From assembly GCA_943367755.1 (NCBI GenBank), contig CALRKB020000012.1, forward strand, positions 1-64,000: a DNA stretch of 64,000 nt, read 5' to 3'. Positions 1 to 8,637 of the stretch are shown here, one piece after another. The notes beneath the pieces were generated by a model. The model was not told the origin of the DNA. It worked only from the letters and a program-made list of their open reading frames with translations, and ran no database searches. A program made the position numbers and the translations under genes. Each line of letters begins with the position of its first letter. The stretch's first letter is position 1. Origin of the DNA: PCC-6802 sp943367755. GTDB taxonomy: Bacteria > Cyanobacteriota > Cyanobacteriia > Pseudanabaenales > Pseudanabaenaceae.

Positions 1-316
1 TCGGCAGAACACCTCTCGGTACGCGAGCATGAATTTTTGGAGTGTTGCGCCTATTCCCACTAACGGCCAATACATGCTGTTGGCTATTCCGATGACGACT
101 TCATCATTGTCCCAGAGGTTTGACTCCTATTAACCTTCCAAGTCGTGTACTATACCATTGCCTCACTGTAAGTAGCGTTAGATATCTGGAAAGTTAGATG
201 CGATACATTAGGGAACATCAAGGTAGGTAGTATCGCCACTTGGCTTGAATTCACATCCGATCGAGAAGGCAAGCGGCGATTGTACTATCTTCATTTAAAT
301 CCCATCCTGGCATCAA
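1..316. other. Unresolved left edge, possible truncated gene
   Basis: No complete gene can be called here. Two readings run off the left edge. On the plus strand, frame 2 is open to a TAA at 131-133 and would be the last 43 residues of an upstream gene. On the minus strand a frame is open from about position 127 to the edge and reads plausibly like protein (DNDEVVIGIANS, then MYWPLVGIGATLQKF). They overlap, so at most one is real, and I cannot choose. The stretch from about 135 to 296 shows no RNA fold, repeat or promoter I can support. From 297 on it is the 3' flank of a tandem duplication. Confidence 0.25.
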
Positions 317-655
317 CTATCTTCCCCAATTTGATTGATAGGAATCATGATGTTGAGGATGCTCATGATAGCGGTAGTCCCACTTATCATAGTGGCGATC
401 GTTGTGATTACTTTGATAATAGGTATCTTTGTGTTGTGTTTTGTAGTAACTTACGCAACGATATTCATGGCGATATTCCCAACGAGTGCAATAGGTATAA
501 TCAGGGCTGTGAGAATTGTAGACAATGGTCTCGTGATGGTTGTACTCGTTAGCCTGAGCAGGAACAATACTAGCACTGAAGGCGGCGAGAGATACAGGTA
601 GAGCGGCTAGCCAGCTTAATTTTTTGAGGGAAAGGTTTGCAATGATTGTAGACAT
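317..655 (-). CDS. Secreted His/Tyr-rich small protein, copy 1
   Basis: Function unknown. The 112-residue product has a signal peptide (LSWLAALPVSLAAFSAS then VPAQA, cleavage expected after AQA). The mature domain is very rich in His, Tyr, Asp and Arg, with two cysteines in a YC-x3-WE-x-RHEYRC motif. The His content suggests metal or surface binding, but that is inference. I start at the ATG preceded by AAAGGAGA; an upstream in-frame Met would add 16 basic residues and lacks such a ribosome binding site. A diverged paralog lies directly upstream on the same strand with nearly the same signal peptide, motif order and C-terminal DSYxSxW-x-R, so the pair arose by tandem duplication. Confidence 0.75.
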   Translation of the reverse strand: MSTIIANLSLKKLSWLAALPVSLAAFSASIVPAQANEYNHHETIVYNSHSPDYTYCTRWEYRHEYRCVSYYKTQHKDTYYQSNHNDRHYDKWDYRYHEHPQHHDSYQSNWGR

Positions 656-779
656 GATCGGTTCTCCTTTGGTTTTAGTTTTGGATTTAATCTTGATTCG
701 CATTAGTGGAGCAAGAGGCGGCGGTACACATTCTGAAAGGAATCGCCCCCTCTTTATGTAAATCCCATCATGGCATCAA

Positions 780-1097
780 CTATCTTTTCCAATCTGAGTG
801 ATAGGAATCATGATGATCTTTCTTGTGATAGCGATAGTCCCACTTATCATAGTGGTTGTAACGGCTTTCTTCGTAGCGAGGCTGATAGTATCCAGTGCAG
901 CGATACTCGTGGCGATGTTCCCAGAGACTGCAATAGCTATACTTAGGACTGTGAGAATTGTACTCAACGGAATCTTTATGGTGGTACTCGCTGGCTTGTG
1001 CTGGGATAACACTAGCACCGAAAGCTGCGAGAGATACTGGTAGAGCAGCTAGCCAGCTTAGTTTTTTGAGGGAAATATTTTCAATAATGTTACGCAT
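780..1097 (-). CDS. Secreted His/Tyr-rich small protein, copy 2
   Basis: Function unknown; 105 residues. It shares with its downstream paralog the signal peptide (KKLSWLAALPVSLAAFGAS), the motif YC-x3-WE-x-RHEYRC, the block HYDKWDYRYH and the tail DSYHSDWKR, but is a few residues shorter in the middle. The start codon follows AAAGGAGA at good spacing, identical to copy 1. Signal peptide plus paired cysteines point to an exported, possibly disulfide-bonded protein. It could be transcribed together with copy 1, about 125 bases downstream. I do not recognise a named family. Confidence 0.75.
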   Translation of the reverse strand: MRNIIENISLKKLSWLAALPVSLAAFGASVIPAQASEYHHKDSVEYNSHSPKYSYCSLWEHRHEYRCTGYYQPRYEESRYNHYDKWDYRYHKKDHHDSYHSDWKR

Positions 1098-1281
1098 AAT
1101 CAGTTCTCCTTTGGTTTTAGCTTTGGTTTGAATCTGGAATTCGATCCGTTTGTTTTGATGAAGTTATCATCGCCAAAATTCCAAAGAATGAACGCGATCG
1201 CGATCCCTAAGCAAGTGTGATGCTTTCCCTAGAAATGTGCGATCGCGATCGCTGACAGCTATAACGATGCCTTTTTGTCTG

Positions 1282-2304
1282 CTACACCGCAGGTTGTTGT
1301 TGTGTAATGCAGTGGAAGGCTCCACCACCCAGTAGAATATGCTTGGCACTCAACCCAATCGTTTGGCGATCGCGGAAGCAAGCAGTGATCGCCTCCACAG
1401 CCTTTTCATCAGACTTCGAGTCATAGATAGGCACGACAATACGATCGTTAGCAATATAGAAATTGAGATAGCTAGCGGGCATGATTTCACCATCAGGATC
1501 GAGCACCAGACCAGGTGATGGAATCTCTATTACTTCTAGTTTGCGATCGCGAGCATCTGTGAAAGCTCGCAACTGAGCCGCAATTTCAGCTAACACCTCA
1601 GAGTTGGGATCGTCGCTATCCTGCGCGCACATACATGTCACTACGCCTGGTGCCACAAAACGAGCGATCGTATCGATATGTCCATCTGTATGGTCGTTGA
1701 GCAACCCTCGCTCTAGCCAGAGAATTTTTTCCACCCCCAAGGCTCCACATAGTTCCGCCTCAATTTCAGCCTGACTCATGTGGGGATTGCGATTTTCATT
1801 CAGCAAACATTGACGCGTTGTTAGGCATGTACCCTGACCATCCACTTCCACCGCACCGCCTTCTAAGATCCAGGGGAAGTTAAAGGTACGTACATCTAAG
1901 GACTTGGCGATCCTCACTGCGACTCGATCGTCGTGTTCAAGTAGGTATTTCCCACCCCAGCCATTCCAGATGAAATTTAGAGCTGCTAGTTTAGATCGCG
2001 CTGCCCAAACTGTGAAGATCGGTGCAATATCACGCATCCAGATATCACCAAAGGGGATGCGGTGTAACCGAGCAGGTAAGTCCCCCAAACGATCGCGAGC
2101 AGTTTGTTCGCTAGCCTCATCCAGGACTAATATTTCTAGATTTTCCGACGGGGCGATCGCCTTACAGAGGTCAACAAACTCTGACTGCACTGCTTCAAGA
2201 TGCTCAAGCCATAATTCACGATGACTTGGCCAGGCTAGCCAACAAGCGGTATGGGGTTCCCATTCAGCAGGCTGATGAAATCCTAAGTCTTTAGGCGTAA
2301 TCAT
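1282..2304 (-). CDS. aguA: Agmatine deiminase
   Basis: Hydrolyses agmatine to N-carbamoylputrescine and ammonia, an arginine-derived route to putrescine, in the cytoplasm. It belongs to the PAD_porph / agmatine deiminase family (amidinotransferase fold). Visible family blocks are WEPHTACWLAWP at the N-terminus, IWMRDIAPIF, ILEGGAVEVDGQG, NDHTDGHIDTIARFV (catalytic His-x-Asp-Gly-His region) and the C-terminal GGGAFHCITQQQP, with the nucleophilic Cys at about residue 332. The 340-residue length suits the family. It ends in the usual place just after the Cys motif. It stands alone; the family often pairs with N-carbamoylputrescine amidase, which is not adjacent here. Confidence 0.92.
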   Translation of the reverse strand: MITPKDLGFHQPAEWEPHTACWLAWPSHRELWLEHLEAVQSEFVDLCKAIAPSENLEILVLDEASEQTARDRLGDLPARLHRIPFGDIWMRDIAPIFTVWAARSKLAALNFIWNGWGGKYLLEHDDRVAVRIAKSLDVRTFNFPWILEGGAVEVDGQGTCLTTRQCLLNENRNPHMSQAEIEAELCGALGVEKILWLERGLLNDHTDGHIDTIARFVAPGVVTCMCAQDSDDPNSEVLAEIAAQLRAFTDARDRKLEVIEIPSPGLVLDPDGEIMPASYLNFYIANDRIVVPIYDSKSDEKAVEAITACFRDRQTIGLSAKHILLGGGAFHCITQQQPAV

Positions 2305-2465
2305 AGGTAGATCGATTGTGAAAATATTGGCTTAATTTCAGGTTACATTCAGGTTACCGAATGTGCGTGCAAAAATATTGGGTATAAAAGCGATCGCATA
2401 TGTGCAGAAAACTGCAAGACAATAGGTATATATTCAGGTACTATTGTAAATGTGAGGAGTGAACA

Positions 2466-2519
2466 AAAAGAACCCCCCTGAAGTCGAAACAAGGCAAGAC
2501 GCTCAGGGGCTTCTTTTTG
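2466..2519 (-). terminator. Rho-independent terminator
   Basis: The arms AAAAAGAA-CCCCCCTGA and TCAGGGG-CTTCTTTTT are near-perfect inverted repeats around a loop of about 22 bases. The hairpin sits just after the stop of the aminotransferase gene on the minus strand, and A/T runs on both sides would let it work in either direction. Confidence 0.75.
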
Positions 2520-2524
2520 GCAAT

Positions 2525-3700
2525 TTATAATTCCACAGCAAGAAATTCCCCAATTTTTTGAGCCGCTAACCGCAACACATCAGGCTCATGGACCAGGGCA
2601 AACCGCACATAGCCTTCGCCGTGCTTGCCAAAACCCGATCCAGGTGCGAGTGCCACACCAGTTGCTTGCACAAGATCGATACAGAACTTGACTGAATTAT
2701 TGGACCACTGTTCGGGTAATTTCGCCCATAAATACATTGTGGCCTTGGGTGTAGGAACATGCCAGCCAATTTCATCTAGCGCCTCGACCATGGCATCGCG
2801 TCGTTGCTGAAATCTATCAGCGGATTGCCTAACCGTAGTCTGATCGCCCTCCAAGGCCGCGATCGCACCGCGCATAATGCCCCGATACTGGTTAAAGTCC
2901 ACGACTGCTTTGATTTGCCGCAGAGCACTAATTAACTGGCGTTTGCCAACAGCAAAACCGATGCGAAAGCCGCCCATATTGTAAGACTTGGACATCGTGA
3001 AAAATTCAATCGACACAGAGCGATCTCGATCGGCTTGCAAGATCGATGGTGGTGTGGAGCGATCGAATACGAAATCGACGTAGGGGAAGTCATGTACCAG
3101 GACAAGGTTATGCTGCTGACAAAACTGCACAGCGGTGTGGAAAAATTCCAGGGAGGCGATCGCGGTGGTGGGGTTGTGGGGATAGCTCAGCACCATTAAT
3201 TTAGCCTGTGCCAAAACGGGGACAGGAATGTTTGCAAAGATAGGCAGAAATCCATTTTCCACCAGTAGGGGCATGCCATAGATCTGCCCGCCTGCAAGGC
3301 GAACGCCGCCATAGTGGGAGGGATAGCCAGGATCTTGCAGCAGCGCAAAGTCACCAGAATTTAAAATTGCTAACGGTAAGTGGGCAGTCCCCTCCTGCGA
3401 ACCAATTAGCGGCAGTACCTCTGTCTCAGGATCGACACTGACGCCAAATTTGTGTGCCATCCAGTTTGCCACTGAAACGCGTAGATCGCTCGTACTCTGA
3501 AATAATGCATAGCCATGCGTATTGGTATCTCCCAAAGCGGTGGCGATCGCCTCTATAATGTGCGGTGCGGTAGGCAAATCAGACGAACCGAGCGATAGGT
3601 CAACGATCGTCTGCCCCGCTTGTCTAGCCATGGCCTTCGCCGTATCCATGTCAGCAAACACATTAGAACCTAAAGACTTAAGGCGATCTGCAAATTGCAT
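2525..3700 (-). CDS. Class I/II PLP-dependent aminotransferase
   Basis: A fold-type I PLP enzyme that moves an amino group between an amino acid and a 2-oxo acid. Visible features: VDLSLGSSDLPT near the N-terminus, the GSQEGTAHL cofactor-phosphate region, the YPHNPTTA block (Asn contacts PLP), DFPYVDFVFD (Asp to the pyridine nitrogen), the Schiff-base lysine in TMSKSYNMGGFRIG, and RFALVHEP near the end with the substrate-carboxylate Arg. At 391 residues it is full length. Relatives are often annotated as LL-diaminopimelate or succinyldiaminopimelate aminotransferase; the sequence alone does not settle the substrate. Single gene with its own terminator. Confidence 0.85.
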   Translation of the reverse strand: MQFADRLKSLGSNVFADMDTAKAMARQAGQTIVDLSLGSSDLPTAPHIIEAIATALGDTNTHGYALFQSTSDLRVSVANWMAHKFGVSVDPETEVLPLIGSQEGTAHLPLAILNSGDFALLQDPGYPSHYGGVRLAGGQIYGMPLLVENGFLPIFANIPVPVLAQAKLMVLSYPHNPTTAIASLEFFHTAVQFCQQHNLVLVHDFPYVDFVFDRSTPPSILQADRDRSVSIEFFTMSKSYNMGGFRIGFAVGKRQLISALRQIKAVVDFNQYRGIMRGAIAALEGDQTTVRQSADRFQQRRDAMVEALDEIGWHVPTPKATMYLWAKLPEQWSNNSVKFCIDLVQATGVALAPGSGFGKHGEGYVRFALVHEPDVLRLAAQKIGEFLAVEL

Positions 3701-3754
3701 AAACTTTTCTAGAGCTTCGTAGAGATTAGTATATATATAAGAAAAGAAATTAGG

Positions 3755-3976
3755 GTGACTCAGTTTATGACATGTAAAAAGGGATCTAATTTAGCTAAGG
3801 CAATTCGATTACATCGTAATTTTCATTTCAAAACTGGCTTATTACTGGATACAGGTGTAAGACTTTTTGGCGTTCACCGTTGCTTTTTAACCAAGCCATT
3901 CTATAAAGCTGCAAAACTAGCAGGTTATACAAACGTTGCGCTTGCTAGTATGGCCTTAGTTGTGCTTGAAGACTAG
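3755..3976 (+). CDS. Small hypothetical protein
   Basis: Product of 73 residues from a GTG, or 69 from the ATG at 3767, which has weak TTAGGG upstream. It is basic at the N-terminus, with a hydrophobic C-terminal third (GYTNVALASMALVVLED) that could be a short membrane or packing helix. I do not recognise the family. An AT-rich stretch with TATATATATA lies about 25 bases upstream and may be part of a promoter. Codon use resembles the neighbours. A chance reading frame cannot be excluded, but the length in a non-coding gap and the acidic C-terminus make a gene more likely than not. Confidence 0.5.
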   Translation: MTQFMTCKKGSNLAKAIRLHRNFHFKTGLLLDTGVRLFGVHRCFLTKPFYKAAKLAGYTNVALASMALVVLED

Positions 3977-3993
3977 TTTTATGGGCAAAATCC

Positions 3994-4064
3994 GTAGGGG
4001 CAATCCCCCCGTAGTTAACCCGATTGGTTAGCACTAGGGGCAGGCACGGAGGCGCTGCTCCTAC
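3994..4064. repeat. Small inverted-repeat element
   Basis: The ends GTAGGGGCA and TGCTCCTAC form an imperfect inverted repeat with GC-rich internal sequence (ATCCCCCC, then AGGGGCAGGCACGGAGGC). This resembles the GTAGGGGCA-type palindromic repeats scattered through cyanobacterial genomes. It lies in the leader of the Fe-S carrier gene, ending about 37 bases before its start codon. No transposase is nearby; it may be a non-autonomous relic. Confidence 0.45.
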
Positions 4065-4101
4065 AACAAACACTAAAACAAATATTGGAGAAACGATAGT
4101 C

Positions 4102-4455
4102 ATGATTACTCTCACAGATGCGGCGATCGTGCGGGTCAAAAATCTGCAAAACCAAAAAGGCACAACTGCCCCCCTCCGGGTTGGGATTAAAAAGGGTGGC
4201 TGTTCGGGACTTTCCTACGTTATGGAGTTTGCCGAGCAGTTACAGCCTGATGACAACGAATTTGAATGTAATGGCGTCGCGATCGTCGTCAACGACGAAA
4301 ATCTACCCCAATTGCAAGGTCTAGAACTGGACTATACCGAAGACTTTATGGGCGGTGGCTTCCGGTTCCGCAACCCCAACGCTAGTAAGTCTTGTAGCTG
4401 CGGCACTTCTTTTGCCACGCCCAAAGAAGTAGGTACACCTGTAAGCTGTAGCTAA
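4102..4455 (+). CDS. A-type iron-sulfur cluster carrier (SufA/IscA family)
   Basis: Carries or delivers Fe-S clusters to apoproteins in the cytoplasm. The 117-residue protein has the whole HesB/IscA fold and the three conserved cysteines: one in KKGGCSGLSY and two in SCSCGTSF. LDYTEDFMGGGFRFRNPNA is the usual block before the Cys pair. The frame is open further upstream, but that extension reads through the inverted-repeat element; the ATG preceded by TTGGAG matches the family start. The C-terminus runs about 14 residues past the Cys pair. SufA versus IscA versus ErpA cannot be decided by eye. No other suf or isc genes are adjacent. Confidence 0.9.
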   Translation: MITLTDAAIVRVKNLQNQKGTTAPLRVGIKKGGCSGLSYVMEFAEQLQPDDNEFECNGVAIVVNDENLPQLQGLELDYTEDFMGGGFRFRNPNASKSCSCGTSFATPKEVGTPVSCS

Positions 4456-4492
4456 TCGCTTGTGAAAGACTCAACTAATAATTATTCTGTCG

Positions 4493-6112
4493 ATGCGGCA
4501 CTCTGTTAAAAAATTTATATCGCTAATGCTGGCTAGTATATTCCTGGTCAGCATTCTTTTTGCCTGTAAGAGTAATCTCCCTACCCAAAAAAATGGAACG
4601 ACAGGTCGGATTACGATTGGCACAACTAGCACAATTACCACGCTCGATCCCGCCGATGCCTACGGCCAATTTGTTGGTAACGTGCATTTTAATACGCTGG
4701 AGCGACTGTATACCTATAAACCTGGCACAACTGAGCTAGTCCCGCAGCTAGCCACTGCCATGCCTAAGGTGAGTGAGGATAGACTAACCTATACAATTCC
4801 CATCCGGGCAGGGGTGAAATTCCACGATCGCACGGATTTTACGGCGGAAGCAATGTCGTTTTCACTGAAACGCTTCATCGCCTTAAAAGGCAATCCATCA
4901 TTTCTGCTGGCGGATGTCGTGAAATCAATTCGCGTTACCAGCCCTACGGAATTGGTAATTAAGCTGAAGCGGCCATTTCAATTTTTTCCGCAAGTTTTAG
5001 CATTTACAGGTGCAGGTGCAATCTCACCGCAGGCGTACAACGGTGACGGCAAGAAGGATTTCCTCCCCAAAAAAATCGTGGGTACGGGGCCATATCAGCT
5101 CACCCAGTACATTGAGGGGAATATTCTGCGTCTCGATACTTTCCCTGACTACTGGGGGCAGAGACCTGTGAATAAAGGTATTGATATTCAGTTTTTATCG
5201 TCAACTGCCAATCTGCTCAATGCGTTTAAGACAGGATCGGTGGATGTAGCCTTCCAAACACTTAGCCCAACACAGATTCATAACCTGGAGGCTAATGCTG
5301 CCAAAAACGGTTGGACGGTCGCTTCTAATCAGGGTGCAACCATGCTGTTTATGGTGCTGAATGTAGAGCAACCACCGTTGAATAATGTCAAGGTCAGACA
5401 AGCGATCGCGGCGGCTATAGATCGTCCCCTGTTGCAAGAACGAGTATTTCAGGGGCAGAGAACTCCGGTTTATAGCCTCATTCCCGCCACCCTAGCAGCA
5501 TACAAACCTGTCTTTCAACAACGATATGGTGATGGCAACGCCAAGCTAGCTAGGCAGTTACTCACTGAAGCGGGTTACTCAGATGATAATCCCGCTAAAA
5601 TTTCGCTTTGGTATACGCCTAAATATGCTGGTAATGGGGATTTAGTTGCCAGCACCCTCAAGGCGGCGATCGCCAAAAATGTCGGTAAAATTTTGCAAAT
5701 CAAGTTAGAGAAAGTCGATCAAACTGTTGGCTATGCCTTTCTGGACAAAGGTGCTTATCCAGCTTTCTTATTAGATTGGATACCCGATTTTTTCGATCCT
5801 GATAACTTTATCCAACCTTTTCTAGTCTGCGAAGAAGTAGGGAAAGATGGCTGCACTAGCGGCAGTAGTAAACTCTGGGGATCTTTCTATCACAATCCAG
5901 AGATGAACCAATTGATTGGCCAGCAGCGCTTAGAAAAAGATCCTGCTAAGCGGAATCAGATTTTTATCAAAATTCAAGATATCTTGTCAAGGGATGTGCC
6001 ATTTATTCCACTGTGGCAAAATCGTGAGTATGCTTTTGCTCGTTCTGGTGTTAAGGGCGTGGCGATCGAGCCAACCCAGCAACTACGCTATGGGACAATT
6101 AGCAAATCCTAA
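4493..6112 (+). CDS. ABC transporter peptide-type substrate-binding lipoprotein
   Basis: Extracytoplasmic solute-binding protein, family 5 (DppA/OppA/NikA type), which binds peptides or other small ligands and hands them to an ABC permease. The N-terminus is a lipoprotein signal, MRHSVKK followed by a hydrophobic run ending in the lipobox ILFAC (Cys25). Family blocks include ITTLDPADAY, YTIPIRAGVKFHD, VGTGPYQLTQY and VRQAIAAAIDR. At 539 residues it is full length. No permease or ATPase gene is adjacent, so it is an orphan component. The ribosome binding site is weak, but the basic signal-peptide start supports this ATG. Confidence 0.88.
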   Translation: MRHSVKKFISLMLASIFLVSILFACKSNLPTQKNGTTGRITIGTTSTITTLDPADAYGQFVGNVHFNTLERLYTYKPGTTELVPQLATAMPKVSEDRLTYTIPIRAGVKFHDRTDFTAEAMSFSLKRFIALKGNPSFLLADVVKSIRVTSPTELVIKLKRPFQFFPQVLAFTGAGAISPQAYNGDGKKDFLPKKIVGTGPYQLTQYIEGNILRLDTFPDYWGQRPVNKGIDIQFLSSTANLLNAFKTGSVDVAFQTLSPTQIHNLEANAAKNGWTVASNQGATMLFMVLNVEQPPLNNVKVRQAIAAAIDRPLLQERVFQGQRTPVYSLIPATLAAYKPVFQQRYGDGNAKLARQLLTEAGYSDDNPAKISLWYTPKYAGNGDLVASTLKAAIAKNVGKILQIKLEKVDQTVGYAFLDKGAYPAFLLDWIPDFFDPDNFIQPFLVCEEVGKDGCTSGSSKLWGSFYHNPEMNQLIGQQRLEKDPAKRNQIFIKIQDILSRDVPFIPLWQNREYAFARSGVKGVAIEPTQQLRYGTISKS

Positions 6113-6212
6113 TCGTTTGCTGTCTAGATCGCAAACTTGTTGGGGTACGATCAAAATTATGGGGAAGCCGATCTAAGTACCGATCGCACTGAGCGATTCA
6201 GGGAGAGCCTGT

Positions 6213-8633
6213 ATGGACGCAAAGCGGGAAGAAAATTCATTGCAGAACTTAGCTCCACCACACGTGGATCGCTTGCTAGCGGCATTACTAGATTCTCCAA
6301 CTATCCTGTTTGAGCAAGATATAGATTTACGCTTCACATGGGTGTACAACTACGACCCTGCGGATGTGCCTAATGCAGAACCCATTTTGGGAAAACGCGA
6401 TGCCGATCTTGTCTCAGATGAAGATGCGCAAAGATTGACTCAACTTAAACAGCAGGTTCTGAATAGTGGGATTGCTACTCATCAAGAGATTGCAGTCACA
6501 CTTAACGGAGCTATTCGCTATTTTGACTTGATCGTCAAACCACGCTACGCAGTCGATGGCAGGATCTCAGGTATCAGTGGTGTTGCGACCGATATTACCA
6601 AACACAAACAACTAGAAGCGCAATATCAGATGCTCTTTGAGAGAAATCCCAATCCTATGTGGATTTGCGATCTAGCTACCCTGGAGTTTCTGGAAGTCAA
6701 TGATGCTGCTTTAGCCCTCTATGGCTATTCGCGGTCGGAGTTTTTAGCGATGAAGGTTCTCGATCTCCAGGCTCCTGAAAATCGAGCTGGAGTTCTACAA
6801 GCTGTATCTAAGCAGAGAACTAACACTGACTATTCCCATGCCTGTGAGTCAAGACATCGCAAGCAAAATGGCACAATTATTGATGTGGAAATTGATTCCC
6901 ATGCTCTGACATGGTTAGGTAGATCGGCTCGCTGCATTTTAGCTAAAGATATTAGCGATCGCAAATCAGCTGAAGATGCTCAACAGAGACTTAATGCTAA
7001 GTTGGAAACGAAAGTCATGCAACGCACGGCTGAACTGCAAGCAGTTAATCAGCAATTAATGACTGAGATTATCGAAAACCAGCGCACAACAGATGCACTA
7101 AATCTTCAATTTGAGAGACTTAATAAGATGTACGGCCTGGTTGCCGCTTTTAATCAGGCCGCAGATATAAACGAAATCTATGAAGTAGCGATCCTTGGTA
7201 TTACAGATCTGCTTAAAACAAACCGTGGTGCCATCATGATGCCCGATCCTAGTGGAATTCCCAGATATAAGGCATCTGTGGGTATTAGTGATTCCTACAA
7301 ACGCGCCGTTGAGGATTACTTAACTCCGTCTAGCAATCGCCAGGAGACTGACACAGTAGTTATCGCCAATCTTGCCGATACCCTAGGAGATGAGTTGCTT
7401 GATACGATGCGGTGTCACCAAGGTATAAAGTCTGTAGCATCTTTTCCCGTTAAGTATCAAGAACGCCAACTTGGTAAGATCATTATTTATTACGATACCC
7501 CACATCAGTTTGACGATGAGGAAATGCAGTTAGCCCAAACCATTGCCAATTATCTATCCGTATCAATTACTCGCAAACAGGCTGAGTTAGCTTTACTTGC
7601 TAGTGAAAGCAGATTTAGGACGATAGTAGATAATTTGTCCGGCACCATTTATCGCTGTTATGCTGATGCGCAATGGACGGCTTTATTTGTCAGCGATTCC
7701 ATAGAATCAATTACTGGGCATCCCTCAAATAGTTTTAAATGTAGAAGAGATTGCATTCAACATGTAGTCCCGGAAGACCAGGAGAAATTCACCCAGATTG
7801 TCGAATCTGCCATCGCAGCAAGAGAACCGTTTGAATTAGAATACCGTGTGGTGCATGCCAATGGTCATATTAAATGGATATATGAAAAAGGTCAGGGATT
7901 TTGGGATGCCTACGGCAATTTGCTGTATCTAGATGGAGCACTCTTTGATATTAGCGATCGCAAAGCTTCCGAGTTAAGACTACAGCAATCATTGCATGAA
8001 AAAGAAGTCTTGCTGAAAGAGATTCATCATCGCGTTAAAAACAACCTACAGATAGTTTTTGGGTTACTGGAACTACAAGCTAGGAGCATTCACGACCCAT
8101 ACATTAAGACTTTGTTTGCAGAGAGCCAGAACCGCATTCACTCTATGGCTTTGATTCACGAAATGCTATATCGCTCGTCGGATCTCAGTCAGATTGATTT
8201 TGCCACTTATCTTCAGGATTTATTACACAGTCTCGCTCAATCATATAATGTTGATGCTCAGCGCATTTCTTTCCAAATAGATATTGAAACATTTCCCCTC
8301 AATATTGAGCTAGCTACACCTTGCGGCTTGATCGTTAACGAACTCATCACTAATGCGCTGAAGCATGCCTTTCCAGATCGACGATCTGGGAATATTAGGT
8401 TAACTTGTCATAAGAACAAAGAAAATCGGGTTTGCTTAACTATTAGTGATAATGGCATTGGTGTGCCAGCAGATATAAATATCGGCAAAACCAGGTCATT
8501 AGGCTTACAGTTAGTTTATACCCTGACTAAACAGTTGAAGGGGAATATTGTTTTAGATAGATCGAGAGGGGCTGCATTTCAGTTAGAGTTTAATGAGATA
8601 GATAATCAGGTGCGCAATCGGGGGAAGATATAG
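6213..8633 (+). CDS. PAS-PAS-GAF-PAS sensor histidine kinase (HisKA_2 type)
   Basis: A cytoplasmic multi-sensor kinase of 806 residues with no membrane segment. In order: PAS at about 25-130 ending in VATDITKHKQLE, PAS at about 140-255 (MLFERNPNPMWICDL), a coiled coil (TKVMQRTAELQAVNQQ), GAF at about 300-455, PAS/PAC at about 470-590 (with WIYEKGQGFWD), HisKA_2 with the phospho-acceptor in KEIHHRVKNNLQ (His605), then HATPase_c with NELITNALKHAF (N box) and ISDNGIGVP (G1). HisKA_2 kinases often work with stand-alone response regulators. The next gene starts 4 bases downstream with its own receiver, so a shared operon and phosphotransfer are likely. GGGAG precedes the start. Confidence 0.93.
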   Translation: MDAKREENSLQNLAPPHVDRLLAALLDSPTILFEQDIDLRFTWVYNYDPADVPNAEPILGKRDADLVSDEDAQRLTQLKQQVLNSGIATHQEIAVTLNGAIRYFDLIVKPRYAVDGRISGISGVATDITKHKQLEAQYQMLFERNPNPMWICDLATLEFLEVNDAALALYGYSRSEFLAMKVLDLQAPENRAGVLQAVSKQRTNTDYSHACESRHRKQNGTIIDVEIDSHALTWLGRSARCILAKDISDRKSAEDAQQRLNAKLETKVMQRTAELQAVNQQLMTEIIENQRTTDALNLQFERLNKMYGLVAAFNQAADINEIYEVAILGITDLLKTNRGAIMMPDPSGIPRYKASVGISDSYKRAVEDYLTPSSNRQETDTVVIANLADTLGDELLDTMRCHQGIKSVASFPVKYQERQLGKIIIYYDTPHQFDDEEMQLAQTIANYLSVSITRKQAELALLASESRFRTIVDNLSGTIYRCYADAQWTALFVSDSIESITGHPSNSFKCRRDCIQHVVPEDQEKFTQIVESAIAAREPFELEYRVVHANGHIKWIYEKGQGFWDAYGNLLYLDGALFDISDRKASELRLQQSLHEKEVLLKEIHHRVKNNLQIVFGLLELQARSIHDPYIKTLFAESQNRIHSMALIHEMLYRSSDLSQIDFATYLQDLLHSLAQSYNVDAQRISFQIDIETFPLNIELATPCGLIVNELITNALKHAFPDRRSGNIRLTCHKNKENRVCLTISDNGIGVPADINIGKTRSLGLQLVYTLTKQLKGNIVLDRSRGAAFQLEFNEIDNQVRNRGKI

Positions 8634-8637
8634 TTCT

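Larger units (their letters stand above)
297..1143. repeat. Tandem duplication of the small secreted gene
   Basis: Two diverged copies of one unit, about 297-700 and 760-1143. The shared sequence goes beyond the coding part: both copies share TAAATCCCATC-TGGCATCAAC at the 3' end and GTTCTCCTTTGGTTTTAG at the 5' flank (plus-strand sequence). The whole gene with its ribosome binding region and 3' flank was therefore duplicated, and then diverged with small indels. Confidence 0.7.

Noticed and set aside
335..601. Hydrophobic plus-strand reading frame over copy 1 of the small secreted gene (and its twin at 798-1043).
   Set aside because: It is the reverse strand of His/Tyr-rich codons, which read as Met, Ile and Val. 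The twin exists only because the locus is duplicated.
4024..4101. N-terminal extension of the Fe-S carrier.
   Set aside because: It is read from the inverted-repeat element, and the downstream ATG has a ribosome binding site and fits the family length.
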